DNA of 64,000 nucleotides from Emticicia sp. C21 (lineage in GTDB: Bacteria > Bacteroidota > Bacteroidia > Cytophagales > Spirosomataceae). The notes beneath the pieces are model-generated. The model did no database searches, was not told the DNA's origin, and saw nothing but the letters and a program-made list of their open reading frames with translations. The stretch is taken from assembly GCF_003418935.1 (NCBI RefSeq), contig NZ_QVMT01000001.1, positions 310,001 to 374,000 on the forward strand. Direction: 5' to 3'. Position 1 is the first letter of the stretch. Each line of letters begins with the position of its first letter. A program made the translations under genes and the position numbers. Below, piece after piece: positions 52,960 to 62,700 of the stretch.

Positions 52960-53003
52960 CAAAGATAAGTATTAATGTTTACTTAAGAATCACCCAATTT
53001 GCG
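52960..53003 (-). promoter_or_regulatory. Half-palindrome plus -7 box, promoter of the second receptor (site D)
   Basis: CCCAATTTGCG (52993-53003) keeps one arm of the CCCAATTTGGG palindrome. On the minus strand, 27 bp after its TTG comes TATCTTTG (complement of 52960-52967). The neighbouring sequence AAATTGGGTGA.ATTC is shared with site C. Confidence 0.5.
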
Positions 53004-53018
53004 TTTAACACTTTTTAA

Positions 53019-53036
53019 CTACGAATAATTTCGTAG
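53019..53036. promoter_or_regulatory. Operator-like palindrome CTACGAA-N4-TTCGTAG (1)
   Basis: CTACGAATAATTTCGTAG is a perfect 7-bp dyad around TAAT. It is upstream of the site D promoter of the second receptor, and a second copy lies 55 bp further (53074-53091). This kind of dyad is typical for a dimeric repressor or activator. The binding protein is unknown. Confidence 0.6.
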
Positions 53037-53073
53037 CAAATATATTTCTCCTTGCTTAATCTTCCAAAATTTA

Positions 53074-53091
53074 TTACGAAAAATTTCGTAG
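53074..53091. promoter_or_regulatory. Operator-like palindrome TTACGAA-N4-TTCGTAG (2)
   Basis: TTACGAAAAATTTCGTAG, one mismatch from the first copy at 53019. Both lie in the gap 52853-53255, which holds no gene; together with the site D promoter they make it a regulatory region. Confidence 0.6.
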
Positions 53092-53192
53092 ATGGTAAAT
53101 TATAGGGATAAATGGCAATGGTTTTTAGTTTGCCGAAGTGGAAACTTATGCAGGGAAGAAAGGTTACAGAAAACCTTATTAAATTTTTAATC

Positions 53193-53229
53193 ATACTTAA
53201 TCGTCTTTTTCTTTAAGACGATTAAGTAT
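53193..53229 (-). terminator. Terminator of the PKD lipoprotein gene
   Basis: ATACTTAATCGTCTT (53193-53207) and AAGACGATTAAGTAT (53215-53229) form a perfect 15-bp stem with a 7-nt loop; on the minus strand GATTAAAAATTTAA follows. It is 27 bp past the stop. Confidence 0.8.
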
Positions 53230-53255
53230 AAAATTCATTACAAAGAAGAATACAA

Positions 53256-54398
53256 TTAAATCATTCGATAAACCAGATACCTGATTTTTAGTGTACCGTC
53301 AATTTTACCAAGTCCTTGAAAATCTGCTTTTAATCTGAATGTAACCCAGAATGATTGCTTATGCAAACCATCAAATAAGGTGGCTTGCTCTACTTCTTTC
53401 ACATCTGTAATTTCAATATATGAATTAGGCACTTCAGTAAATTGTTTTACTACGGTACCATCTTTTGTTTCATATTTTATTGAAGCATTCCATTGGTCAT
53501 GCGTTTGTACACCTATTTTCTTAACACCAGCAGTGAGATATTGTCTGAATTTATCAACTCTCTCTGAGATTGTAAAATCCGGATTAGCTGAACCCAATAC
53601 ATGAAACATCCCACCAACATTCATTTCTATTTTCTTACCTGCAGCATTTGAGACTATAGTATTTAAAATCTTAGTTGATATAGGATCTGTTTCAGAAAGT
53701 AGGGTTTTAATCTCATTGCCATTCTCGCTAAGCTCATAGTGCTCATTAAAAATTGTGCCCTTAAATGAAGCTGTTTCTTTAGTAGTAGCATTGGTAATTT
53801 TCACATCTTTAGTAACAGTAGTTTTTTGACCATACTTATCTTCAACTGTTAAAAACACCGGATAGGTGTCGTTTCTTTCATACATAAACTCAGGGTTTGT
53901 CAAACGGCTTCTGTTTGGTGTTTTTGCATCGCTCCAATAATACGACAAACCAGTATCTGTGGACAAATTTTTAAGTCTTACTTTACCGTTTTCTGCAATT
54001 TCATAGGAGAAATCGGCTTTTGGTTCAGCTACCTTATTAGTAATATTTACTTCTGTTTCTACTGCGTTCGATGTGGCGGTATTAATAGCTTTAATGCCGA
54101 CTTTGTAAATTCCGTTTTTTGCATATTTATGAGAAAAAGTAAAAATGGCATCGGCTGAAATTTCTTTAGGCTCAAATTGTTTATTTTCAGTTTTGCCATC
54201 TCCCCAGTCAATACTTACTTGAGTAGTATATTTATATGGAAACACTTTAAGGTGTATCACTACCCCGGCATTTTCTTCGTAAGTAGCACTTTTAAGCGAC
54301 TGGATAAAGTCAGTGACTTCCGGAGTGACAGGTGTAGTTTCTTTTTTACAGGCCAATAGCAAACAAGCTATCGATAAAATAAAATACAGTTTTTTCAT
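53256..54398 (-). CDS. PKD-domain lipoprotein
   Basis: 380 aa. A lipoprotein signal with lipobox LLLAC (Cys17) followed by KKE. Residues about 30-120 hold a PKD-like domain (TTQVSIDWGDGKTENKQFEPKEIS...FSHKYAKNGIYKVGIKAIN), residues about 130-200 a second (ADFSYEIAENGKVRLKNLSTDTGLSYYWSDAKTPN and YPVFLTVEDKYGQKTTVTKDVKI). The rest is unassigned. It is an outer-membrane lipoprotein of unknown role, monocistronic, with a terminator after it. Confidence 0.85.
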   Translation of the reverse strand: MKKLYFILSIACLLLACKKETTPVTPEVTDFIQSLKSATYEENAGVVIHLKVFPYKYTTQVSIDWGDGKTENKQFEPKEISADAIFTFSHKYAKNGIYKVGIKAINTATSNAVETEVNITNKVAEPKADFSYEIAENGKVRLKNLSTDTGLSYYWSDAKTPNRSRLTNPEFMYERNDTYPVFLTVEDKYGQKTTVTKDVKITNATTKETASFKGTIFNEHYELSENGNEIKTLLSETDPISTKILNTIVSNAAGKKIEMNVGGMFHVLGSANPDFTISERVDKFRQYLTAGVKKIGVQTHDQWNASIKYETKDGTVVKQFTEVPNSYIEITDVKEVEQATLFDGLHKQSFWVTFRLKADFQGLGKIDGTLKIRYLVYRMI

Positions 54399-54515
54399 AT
54401 TAGTTGTTATTTGTGTCGGTGATGAGGATTAAAATTACTCATTTTCTCTATTAACTGTCAATAGTAATATTCATAAATTGAAAAATATTTTTCCGTTCTA
54501 TTTTATTAAAAACAA

Positions 54516-54551
54516 AACAGCCACTCTATCAGCATAGATAAAGCGGCTGTT
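54516..54551 (-). terminator. Terminator-like hairpin after the DUF1080 gene
   Basis: AACAGCC (54516-54522) pairs with GGCTGTT (54545-54551), with inner TATC/GATA pairing. On the minus strand TTTGTTTTTAAT follows. It lies 18 bp past the stop. Confidence 0.75.
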
Positions 54552-54569
54552 CTTAATTATTCAATACTG

Positions 54570-55337
54570 TCAAAAATCCGTATTGGCCGTTTTCAAATCC
54601 AGTCTTTTAATCCAAATATTACGGTATAGCACATCATGTCCTTCGGCTTGTAATTTTAAGCCTCCCGGAGTATCAGTGATGCCTTTTCCACCATTATTTC
54701 CACCATCGATACCTGAATTCGGGCCACCCCAAACCTGACTGATCTTTTGGTTGACATGTACTTTCTTCCCATTGAAATACATCGTCACCATCGGTTGCTC
54801 TACCAATTTGCCATCTTTAAAACGAGCCGCTCTGAAAACTATATCATAGGCGTTCCACTTCCCTACCCCATTATAAGCATAGTAAGGTGATTTGGTTTCG
54901 TTGATTACCGCACCTAAACCATGCGAGGTAGTATCTCCATCTAATACCTGAATTTCATAGCGGTTCTGCAAATATACACCACTGTTGCCACCCGGCTTGC
55001 TGATGTAAAATTCTACGTGTGCTCTGAAATCACGGAAAGTATCTTTGGTTACAATATCTGCGGCGCCATATTTACCACCTGCAGCGGCCGGATCATTTGT
55101 ATTCATGGCAGTGCCTTTACCGGCAGGATCATCTACTATAAACCATTTGATGGGTAAAGTAGCTGCTAATCTTGGACCTTCCCAGTAAGTCCACTTCTCA
55201 TCAAGCATTTTACGGGTGCCATCAAAATATACTTCTGCATCTTTTGGGGCTTTTGCGCCTACTCCTATCTGTGCCTGGGCATAAGTACTCATGGCTAGTG
55301 AGAGTACAAAAAAACTTAAGAATCTATTTCTATTCAT
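54570..55337 (-). CDS. Secreted DUF1080 (3-keto-disaccharide hydrolase-like) protein
   Basis: 255 aa from ATG 55337 (an ATG at 55349 would add four residues). Signal peptide ends YAQAQ. The beta-sandwich (LamG-like) pattern of DUF1080 is present: AEVYFDGTRKMLDEKWTYWEG, TKDTFRDFRAHVEFYISKPGGNSGVYLQNRYEIQVLDG, YDIVFRAARFKDGKLVEQPMVTMYFNGKKVHVNQ and the end GGLKLQAEGHDVLYRNIWIKRL. Members hydrolyse 3-keto-sugars or bind glycans outside the cell. Periplasmic or secreted. Confidence 0.88.
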   Translation of the reverse strand: MNRNRFLSFFVLSLAMSTYAQAQIGVGAKAPKDAEVYFDGTRKMLDEKWTYWEGPRLAATLPIKWFIVDDPAGKGTAMNTNDPAAAGGKYGAADIVTKDTFRDFRAHVEFYISKPGGNSGVYLQNRYEIQVLDGDTTSHGLGAVINETKSPYYAYNGVGKWNAYDIVFRAARFKDGKLVEQPMVTMYFNGKKVHVNQKISQVWGGPNSGIDGGNNGGKGITDTPGGLKLQAEGHDVLYRNIWIKRLDLKTANTDF

Positions 55338-55612
55338 AGATTTTGTCATAATAGTTCTGGAGGTTAAATAGTTATTTCATTTGAAATGGTAAGAATACAA
55401 AATAAAAAAAAGATAATTCAATAAATGTGTCTAATTTTAACGTAACTTTCGTCAAAACAAGACGAAATAGGATAATTATAGCATTTGCTGGAAATCATTC
55501 ACAATTAATCGAAGATATTCAATAAAGTTTTACTTGCTGCCTGTTATTTTTGCTTTACAGGTAAGAAAATGAGTTTAACGATTACTAAAACCTAACTATT
55601 TAACGAAACTGC

Positions 55613-56050
55613 ATGACAAAGCTTAACTATCATATTATTCTTGCTGACGATGATGAAGACGACCGGACTTTTTTTAAAGAGGCACTGCTTGAAACAGAAA
55701 GCTCGGTGACAGTTAATACTGCTAGTGACGGGATAGAGCTAATGAATCTGCTCTCGCATACGTTACCCGATGCTATTTTCCTTGATTTAAACATGCCTTT
55801 CAAAAACGGACAAGAATGCTTGTCTGAAATAAAAAACAATAGGCGATATAAGAATATTCCTGTGGTTATTTATTCTACCAGTTCGAATGTCGACCAGATA
55901 AATTCCACCTTTAAAGCAGGGGCTAATCTATATATTTCTAAGCCTGACTCATACCTAAAACTAAAAATTATCCTAAAGAAAGTTTTTACTCTCAAATGCG
56001 AAGAGTATAAACCACAACCTGATAAAGAAAAATTTGTTTTAAAGTATTAA
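55613..56050 (+). CDS. Single-domain response regulator (Rcp1-like)
   Basis: 145 aa, a lone receiver domain: ILADDDEDDRTFFKEALLE (acidic pocket), FLDLNMPFKNGQECLSEI (phosphoacceptor Asp of DLNMP), VVIYSTSSN and ISKPDSYLKLK (conserved Lys). There is no output domain, so it acts by protein contact, as in Rcp1-type regulators. The next gene, 11 bp downstream, encodes its probable partner kinase. A -7-like TATTTTTG is at 55545-55552. Confidence 0.9.
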   Translation: MTKLNYHIILADDDEDDRTFFKEALLETESSVTVNTASDGIELMNLLSHTLPDAIFLDLNMPFKNGQECLSEIKNNRRYKNIPVVIYSTSSNVDQINSTFKAGANLYISKPDSYLKLKIILKKVFTLKCEEYKPQPDKEKFVLKY

Positions 56051-56061
56051 CATTTTGAAGC

Positions 56062-58473
56062 ATGTCTCTTTCCCAAGACAAGGCAGAAGTGAGCCTTTCT
56101 ATACCCGAGGTTGCTACGCCTAACCTATTACATTTTAAACATATTCCTGCCTACGCACAATATCTTCTTACCAATAAACTGGAAGATTTTACGCGAACAT
56201 CCCTGGCTATCTCCCGCGAGGTAAAAGTACCCTTATTAAGATTCTTTGAGGGCCTGCCGGAAGACGAACTGATAAAATTGTCTATTCAGGGTACACAAGA
56301 TTATCTAGGCTATTTTGCCAATAATTCGATAGAAGAGTTTATTGACTTATCAATAAAAAGATGGGAAGAAAACCAGCTTCCTCTGGTACAGGACGATGAG
56401 GTTGTAGCCCAGGATATTTCTACGGTTAGCTTTACGCGAAGAAAAGCCTTACGCCATTTCTTACCAGATTATACCAATGATTTAAGACTCTACAATCATA
56501 TTTTAGATGAGATAGACCTCTTTATAATGACGGTTGAAGAAAAGTCATACAATACGTTATTCAGTATCCAGCAACGGAAAATTAATGAACATCTCTATTT
56601 TATCGAAAAGGTAAACAATACCTTACCGGGTGTTGTGTATGTTTATGATTTACTGGAGCAGAAAGAGATTTATTCTACTAACAAAAGAGAAGAGTTGATT
56701 GGCTATTCAAGCGAAGAAATCCAGAGCTTTGGTAGCAATGTATTTGCAGCGTTGCTCCATCCTGAAGATTTAGAGAACAGACTCGAACATCTCGGTAATT
56801 TTTCTACAGCCAACGATGGGGAGATCCGTAGTATGGAATATCGGCTTAAACACAAAAAAGGTGGATACTATTGGCAACGGGTTTATGAAACAATCTTTAA
56901 AAGAAACGAAGAAGGCATACCGTCACAGATTATTGGTATGTCACTCGACATCAATAAGGAAAAAGATGCTTCACAGAAACTACAATTACGCGAACAACAG
57001 CTAAGTGAAGCGCAAGAAATAGCAGGATTGGGTAGTTTTGAATGGGATTTACAATCCCATAATTCTCTTTCTTCAGATCAATTACTAAAAATATTTGAAT
57101 TAGAAGAAAGCAAAGACTACCTCACATTTTTACAATATGTGCACCCTGCCGATCAGAACCGACTCACTGCGGCAATTAATGAAGCTATAACTGGCGACGG
57201 TAAATATGAATGTGAATACCGCTACCAAAAAGGGAAAGAAAAAATAATATGGTCACGTGGGGTAGTTAGTTTTCAGGATGGGAAGCCATACAAAATGCGA
57301 GGCACGGTGATGGATGTTACCGAGCGGAACCAGATGCTTAATCAACTGGAACATACTATTGAGTTACACAAACAGGCACAAGCGCTGACACATATTGGTA
57401 ACTGGAGCTGGGATATACCCAACAATAAAATTGATTGGAGTGATGAAATGTACCGTATTTATGGTCTTGAGCCCCAATCGGAAGAAATACATTTTGAGCG
57501 CTTCATTTCATTGGTTCATCCGGAAGATCGGGAACGTAGATTAGCAGAGATTCATAAGGCATTAGAAACATATGTAGCAGAAGATTATGTAATCCGAATT
57601 GTTTGGGACAATGGCACTACCAGAGTATTACAAGGAAAGGGTGAAATAATATTAGATGAATTTAATAAACCTTGTAAGCTAACTGGTACTTGTCAGGATG
57701 TTACTGAGCAGTATCATATTAATCAGCAGTTAGAGCAGAAAAATATTGAATTACAGAGAAGTAATGAGGAACTGACCTCATTTAATTATATCGCTAGCCA
57801 TGATTTGCAAGAGCCATTAAGGAAAATCAAGCTATTCAGCAATCGTATTTTTGAGAAAGATTTTGAGAACCTCTCTCCTTCTGCTAAAGAGTTTTTGCCA
57901 CGTATTATTACTTCGGCTACGCAGATGCAGAAACTTATCAATGATTTACTGGCTTTCTCTCGTGCTACTTCTGCCGATAAAGTCTTTGAAAAAACAGATT
58001 TGAACCTATTATTGGATGAGGTTAAGAACACTTTGAAAGAAAGCATCGAAGAAAAGCAGGTGTCTATTACGCATGCTAAGCTTCCCGAATTGAATCTTAT
58101 TTCTTTCCAGTTTCAGCAATTGCTAGAAAACATTGTTGGCAATGCTATTAAATACAGTAAACCAGATATTGCCGTGGAAATAAAGATTAGTTCGAAAACA
58201 GTAGCGGGCAAAAACTATGTAAATCAAGGGGGTGTGGCAGGAAAAAATTATAATATGCTAAGCATTAGTGATAATGGCATAGGTTTCGACCAGCAATACG
58301 CTCAGAAAATATTTGAGCTTTTCCAACGCTTGCATAATAAAAATGAATACTCAGGCACAGGAATCGGCCTGGCTATCTGTAAGAAGATTATTCAGAACCA
58401 TAATGGGTTTATTATTGCTGCAGGCGAGCCGGGTAAGGGGGCTACTTTTCAGATTTTTACGCCTTTGAATTAA
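56062..58473 (+). CDS. Multi-PAS sensor histidine kinase
   Basis: 803 aa, no membrane helices seen, so probably cytoplasmic. A helical N-terminal domain (about residues 1-170, with LYNHILDEIDLFIMTVEEKSYNTLFSI) is followed by three PAS domains near residues 185-300, 310-425 and 430-550 (each with PAC-like endings such as IIGMSLDINKEKDASQKLQ and LTGTCQDVTEQYHI), then HisKA with His580 in YIASHDLQEPLRKIKLF, and HATPase_c with NIVGNAIKYSKP, LSISDNGIGFD and GTGIGLAICKKII. It pairs with the receiver just upstream. The stimulus is unknown, and light or redox sensing cannot be told from sequence. Confidence 0.92.
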   Translation: MSLSQDKAEVSLSIPEVATPNLLHFKHIPAYAQYLLTNKLEDFTRTSLAISREVKVPLLRFFEGLPEDELIKLSIQGTQDYLGYFANNSIEEFIDLSIKRWEENQLPLVQDDEVVAQDISTVSFTRRKALRHFLPDYTNDLRLYNHILDEIDLFIMTVEEKSYNTLFSIQQRKINEHLYFIEKVNNTLPGVVYVYDLLEQKEIYSTNKREELIGYSSEEIQSFGSNVFAALLHPEDLENRLEHLGNFSTANDGEIRSMEYRLKHKKGGYYWQRVYETIFKRNEEGIPSQIIGMSLDINKEKDASQKLQLREQQLSEAQEIAGLGSFEWDLQSHNSLSSDQLLKIFELEESKDYLTFLQYVHPADQNRLTAAINEAITGDGKYECEYRYQKGKEKIIWSRGVVSFQDGKPYKMRGTVMDVTERNQMLNQLEHTIELHKQAQALTHIGNWSWDIPNNKIDWSDEMYRIYGLEPQSEEIHFERFISLVHPEDRERRLAEIHKALETYVAEDYVIRIVWDNGTTRVLQGKGEIILDEFNKPCKLTGTCQDVTEQYHINQQLEQKNIELQRSNEELTSFNYIASHDLQEPLRKIKLFSNRIFEKDFENLSPSAKEFLPRIITSATQMQKLINDLLAFSRATSADKVFEKTDLNLLLDEVKNTLKESIEEKQVSITHAKLPELNLISFQFQQLLENIVGNAIKYSKPDIAVEIKISSKTVAGKNYVNQGGVAGKNYNMLSISDNGIGFDQQYAQKIFELFQRLHNKNEYSGTGIGLAICKKIIQNHNGFIIAAGEPGKGATFQIFTPLN

Positions 58474-58505
58474 ACACTAAAGGTAAGATACCATAAAAAA
58501 CTTGA

Positions 58506-58545
58506 AGCCAGGGACTTGGCGTCGCCGCAATGCCCTGGCTCTACT
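58506..58545 (+). terminator. Terminator of the PAS kinase gene
   Basis: AGCCAGGG (58506-58513) and CCCTGGCT (58533-58540) form an 8-bp stem with a 19-nt loop that can add inner pairing (GGCG/CGCC type), followed by CTACTTTTTA. Confidence 0.65.
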
Positions 58546-58589
58546 TTTTAATTTATCATACAATTTATGGAGCAATAAGGCACTACTTA

Positions 58590-59036
58590 CTATTTAACTA
58601 AAGGCCCCTCCCAAAGTACCTGATCCATCTTCCAGCCATCGCCCTCTCTTGATAACAGCAAATAATCTGTTCCCCACCAGGCGGTGATTTTAGCCGCCGC
58701 GGTATGGTTAGAAATATCTAATACTTTTACTATTTTAGGAGCATCTGGTTTGGGGAATCTTTTCTTTGCACTTACATTGGCTGCATAGTCTATGGCTTGT
58801 TTATAGGTCATATAACCATCTTCTGCAAACTTGCCTGTTTGTTTATTTTTAAAGTAGCCGAATTTCGTCAAGGTAGGTCTTAACGAGGCTTTGATTTTGA
58901 GGGTATCTCCTTGATAAAACCCATCAATATAATTCATACAGGCTTGCGTAACAAGCTCAGAATCCTGACTGGTTTGTGCCTGTGCACTACTGACACTAAT
59001 AATGAATAGTGTCAGTAGTGTAATTTTCATTTTCAT
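58590..59036 (-). CDS. Secreted NTF2/lumazine-binding-like protein
   Basis: 148 aa, signal peptide in residues 1-20 (SSAQAQ). The NTF2-like fold of the Lumazine_bd_2 type: ACMNYIDGFYQGDTLKIKASLRPTLTKFGYFKN, then MTYKQAIDYAANV and the strands VKVLDISNHTAAAKITAWWGTDYLLLSREGDGWKMDQVLWEG. No catalytic residues are assigned. It lies 23 bp downstream of the LuxR-type regulator on the same strand, so may be co-transcribed with it. Confidence 0.75.
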   Translation of the reverse strand: MKMKITLLTLFIISVSSAQAQTSQDSELVTQACMNYIDGFYQGDTLKIKASLRPTLTKFGYFKNKQTGKFAEDGYMTYKQAIDYAANVSAKKRFPKPDAPKIVKVLDISNHTAAAKITAWWGTDYLLLSREGDGWKMDQVLWEGPLVK

Positions 59037-59059
59037 AATTTTATATGGTTTTGTAAAGC

Positions 59060-59698
59060 TTAAATTAGTTTCTCTTTCATGGCTTTCTCAATAGCCTCTG
59101 CTTTCGAATGTACTTCCAGTTTCCAGTAAATATTCTTGATATGGGTTCTTACGGTTTCTTTATCTATAAATAAACCCTCAGCTATATTACTATAGCTTTT
59201 GCCTCTGGATAGCAATTCCAGTACCTCTGTTTCTCTGGATGATAGCGGTGAATTATGGTTTTTCTGAAAAGAAGCTACTACCAATCGGGCAATGTTGGTG
59301 CTCATCGGTGCTCCACCGCCCATAATCTCTCTGATAGCTTCTATCAGTCTTTGCGAGGGCATATTTTTTGTGAGATAACCACCTGCTCCGGCACATAGGG
59401 CTTTAAAAACCAAATCGTCGTTTTCATAAACCGTTACTACAATAATCTGCGCATGTGGGTATATCTTCTTTGTACGTTCTATGCCTTCTATGCCATTCAT
59501 ACCCGGCAATTCAATATCCATTAATACCACATTGGGTTTGTCGGTCTGCACGTTTCTCAGAAAATCTTCGCAGTTATTATAGGCACTTACTACTTTAAAT
59601 CCTTGATTTTCGTTTAAAAGCATGACAAATCCTTCCCGAATAATATTATCATCTTCTACCAGGCAGATTTTGATAAGGCTTGTATTTTGGTAGCTCAT
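59060..59698 (-). CDS. LuxR-type response regulator (NarL/FixJ class)
   Basis: 212 aa. Receiver: ICLVEDDNIIREGFVMLLNE, phosphoacceptor Asp in NVVLMDIELPGMNGIEG, VVTVYENDDLVFKALCAGAGGYLTKNM. DNA-binding LuxR HTH: SPLSSRETEVLELLSRGKSYSNIAEGLFIDKETVRTHIKNIYWKLEVHSKAEAI. The start is 4 bp after the stop of the upstream propeller kinase gene, so they are coupled in one operon and form a two-component pair. It is a candidate protein for binding the palindromes at sites A-D (inference). Confidence 0.93.
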   Translation of the reverse strand: MSYQNTSLIKICLVEDDNIIREGFVMLLNENQGFKVVSAYNNCEDFLRNVQTDKPNVVLMDIELPGMNGIEGIERTKKIYPHAQIIVVTVYENDDLVFKALCAGAGGYLTKNMPSQRLIEAIREIMGGGAPMSTNIARLVVASFQKNHNSPLSSRETEVLELLSRGKSYSNIAEGLFIDKETVRTHIKNIYWKLEVHSKAEAIEKAMKEKLI

Positions 59699-59702
59699 TT
59701 TT

Positions 59703-62700
59703 TTATTTGTTGATGACCAGCTTCACAGTTGTTCCTTCGTTATTTTTTGAAATTATTTCTACTTCTGCTCCAATTTTCTCGGCACGGCTTCTGATGTTTC
59801 CCAGACCATTGCCATTATTAGGCTTATTTGCCTGAATACCTATTCCATTGTCCTGCCAGCAAATTGTTAGTTTTCTGTTTTCCTGTTTAAAATTCAGCTT
59901 CACTTCTGTAGCATTGGCATGTTTCAGGGTATTCATAATGGCTTCTTTAAACAGCATAACCAGATGTCGGCTGGCACCCATAGGTAGTTTAATGGCTTCG
60001 AAATCTTCTGAAATACCCTCGCATATAAAGCGTATATCCCGTTTATCTAATATCTCATCGCAAAAATCCTTGATTCTGATAGCAATTTCAAACAAATTAT
60101 CGTGTTCGGGGTTAATAGCCCATATAAAATCTTTAGTTCCCTGATACAATCGTCCGGCATTATCGCCGATTTTCGAAAGTAAAACCAAAGCCTCTTCACT
60201 TTCTGATTTTTTTAGTTTATTCTTTATCAGTTCGGTCAATAATGAGATACGAGTCAATGAATTACCAAATTCATCGTGCATATCCTGTGCGGCAATCTTT
60301 CTCACCCTTTCGTTTTCCTCTGATTTTACTCGCTCAATCTCCAAAATACGATTAACTCTGACACGATAGAACGTCATTACCACACTGCCTAAAATCACAA
60401 AAGATAGCAGATAAAACCACCATTTTTGCCAGAAAGGAGGCGCTATTGAAATCGGTATAGTCAGAATATCTTTCTCATTCCAGAAACCTTGATTGTTAGC
60501 ACTTTTTATTTTTAATACATAATCTCCGGCTCTTAAATTCGTAAAGTTGATGTAGCGACGAGTACCATAATAAATCCAGTCTTTATCAAAATTCTCTAAT
60601 TTATAGGCTATCTGATTCTTTTCAGGGTTTGTAAAATCAAGTGAAGCAAAGCGGAAAGCAAAGAAGTTTTCGTTATAATTCAGCTTTATCTTCCCATCGC
60701 GCATCAGTAAACTATCCAGATTCTGCTCTTTTTCAAACTTCATGAATGAAGTAATCACTGTTTTGGGTAAATGCCGGTTGCTTGTCATTTGCAAGGGATG
60801 AAAACTTACAAAAACCCCTAGCCCACCAAAGAAAATCTCCCCCGATTTGGTCTGAAAATAAGCACCTGAATTAAACTCACGATTGGATAGCCCATCATCA
60901 GATGAATAATTCTGAAAAGTTTTTTTTGTAGGATCAAAACAAGAAATCCCGTTGTTGGTACTCATCCAGATTCTACCTTTGGCATCAGCTAATGTTGAAT
61001 ATACAAAGCTATTAGGCAAGCCATCTTTTTCGGTATAATGAATAAAACTCTCTTTGCCATTTTCTACTACCAGTTTGCTTAATCCTTTAGGACTTCCTAC
61101 CCATATCTGATTGTTTTTATCGTATAATATAGAGAGTATTAAGTCACTGATCAGGCTTTTAGGCTGGCTCGGATTGTTGGAATAAGTCTTAAAAGTTTCG
61201 GTTGCCGGATTGAACTTCACTAATCCATTATACGTACCAATCCACAGGTTGCCTTTACTGTCTTCCTGCAAAGCTGCTACTGAAAGCATCACACCATCCG
61301 GAGTCTGGTCATACCTTTTAAAAGTATTGCCTTTAATATTTAGTAAATACCCACCTGTGCCTATCCATATTGAATGATTCCTATCTTCAAGAAAATGGAT
61401 AACTGTTGGTTCGCGGCCTTTTATTTTTGGAATCGGGAAATTGTAAAACTTATCGGCTGCACGGTTATACTTAAATACACCCTCGTTGCTTCCGACCCAG
61501 AGGTTTTTACCCGAATCTTCAAAAATGACCTGATGAGAATTTAATCGGTTATTGGTTGTGCTAAAAAGATACTTTTTATAGTCTGTAGTACGAGAGTTTA
61601 TCCTGAAAAGCCCCTCATAGGTACCTACCCAAATATCGCCATAGCTGTCTTTACATATGCCAAAAACCGAAGTAGCCGCTATCGAATTTTCTCTGGCCAG
61701 AATCTTATCCCACTGTCTGAAACTATTCTTGGAATGACTGAATAAATGCACCCCTGCTTCGCGGGTACCTATCCAAACAATATCTTCATTGGCCTCCTTG
61801 CCCTCATAAATGGAAAAAATGGCGCTACTTTTTAAACCTTTTTTACTAAGAGCATCTTCTTCAATATGTTCAATCAGTTCAATGGCATTGCCTTTTACCC
61901 GATATCTAAACACACCCCTTGCCATAGTACCCACCCATACTGTATTAAACCTATCGACCATAATAGCCGATATGAATACATCAGAATGGATTAGCTGGTC
62001 TGAAAAATCCTGTAATTCCGAGTTATTGAGGTTTAGTCTGAACAACCTTTCCTGCGCCGCTACCCAAAGGTTATTTTGTTCATCGCAGAAAATCCTTTGT
62101 ATCGGAAAATTCAGCTTTTTGTAAAAATCCTGTGAGGCATTTCTGGCATGTATAAACTCAACCTGTTGTTGCTCAGGTTGTTTATCAGGGTTCCTGATAG
62201 AGACTTTGCTTAAACCAATCCTTGTGGTAAGCCAAATTCCTCCTTTTTTATCTTTCACTACATAACCAACACCATAGCTACCTAAACTTTTTCGATTGGT
62301 AGAGTCATGCTCGTAGTGTATAGCTTTGTATGATTTTCCTTTAGGTACCAAACGCCAAAGCCCATCATAAGTACTTACCCAAAGTGTTTTTTGTTGGTCT
62401 TCTACAATACCTGTAATGACATAGCTGTAGTCGGGTTTATTCTTGCCAAACAAATCGGTATGTCGTTCAAAATCCTTTGAGATTTTGTTAAAGCTGTTCA
62501 GCCCGTGCTTTGTACCTATCCAGATTTTTTGTCCCGAATCTTCATATAAAAAAGTCACATCATCGCTTGATAAGGTGTTTTTTTCAAAAGGATTATTATA
62601 ATGATGCTTCATCTGAGAGCCGTCGTAGCGGTTTAGCCCATTCTGTGTACCAAACCACATATAACCCTCTTTATCCTGAAGAATCGTACGAACTTCACTC

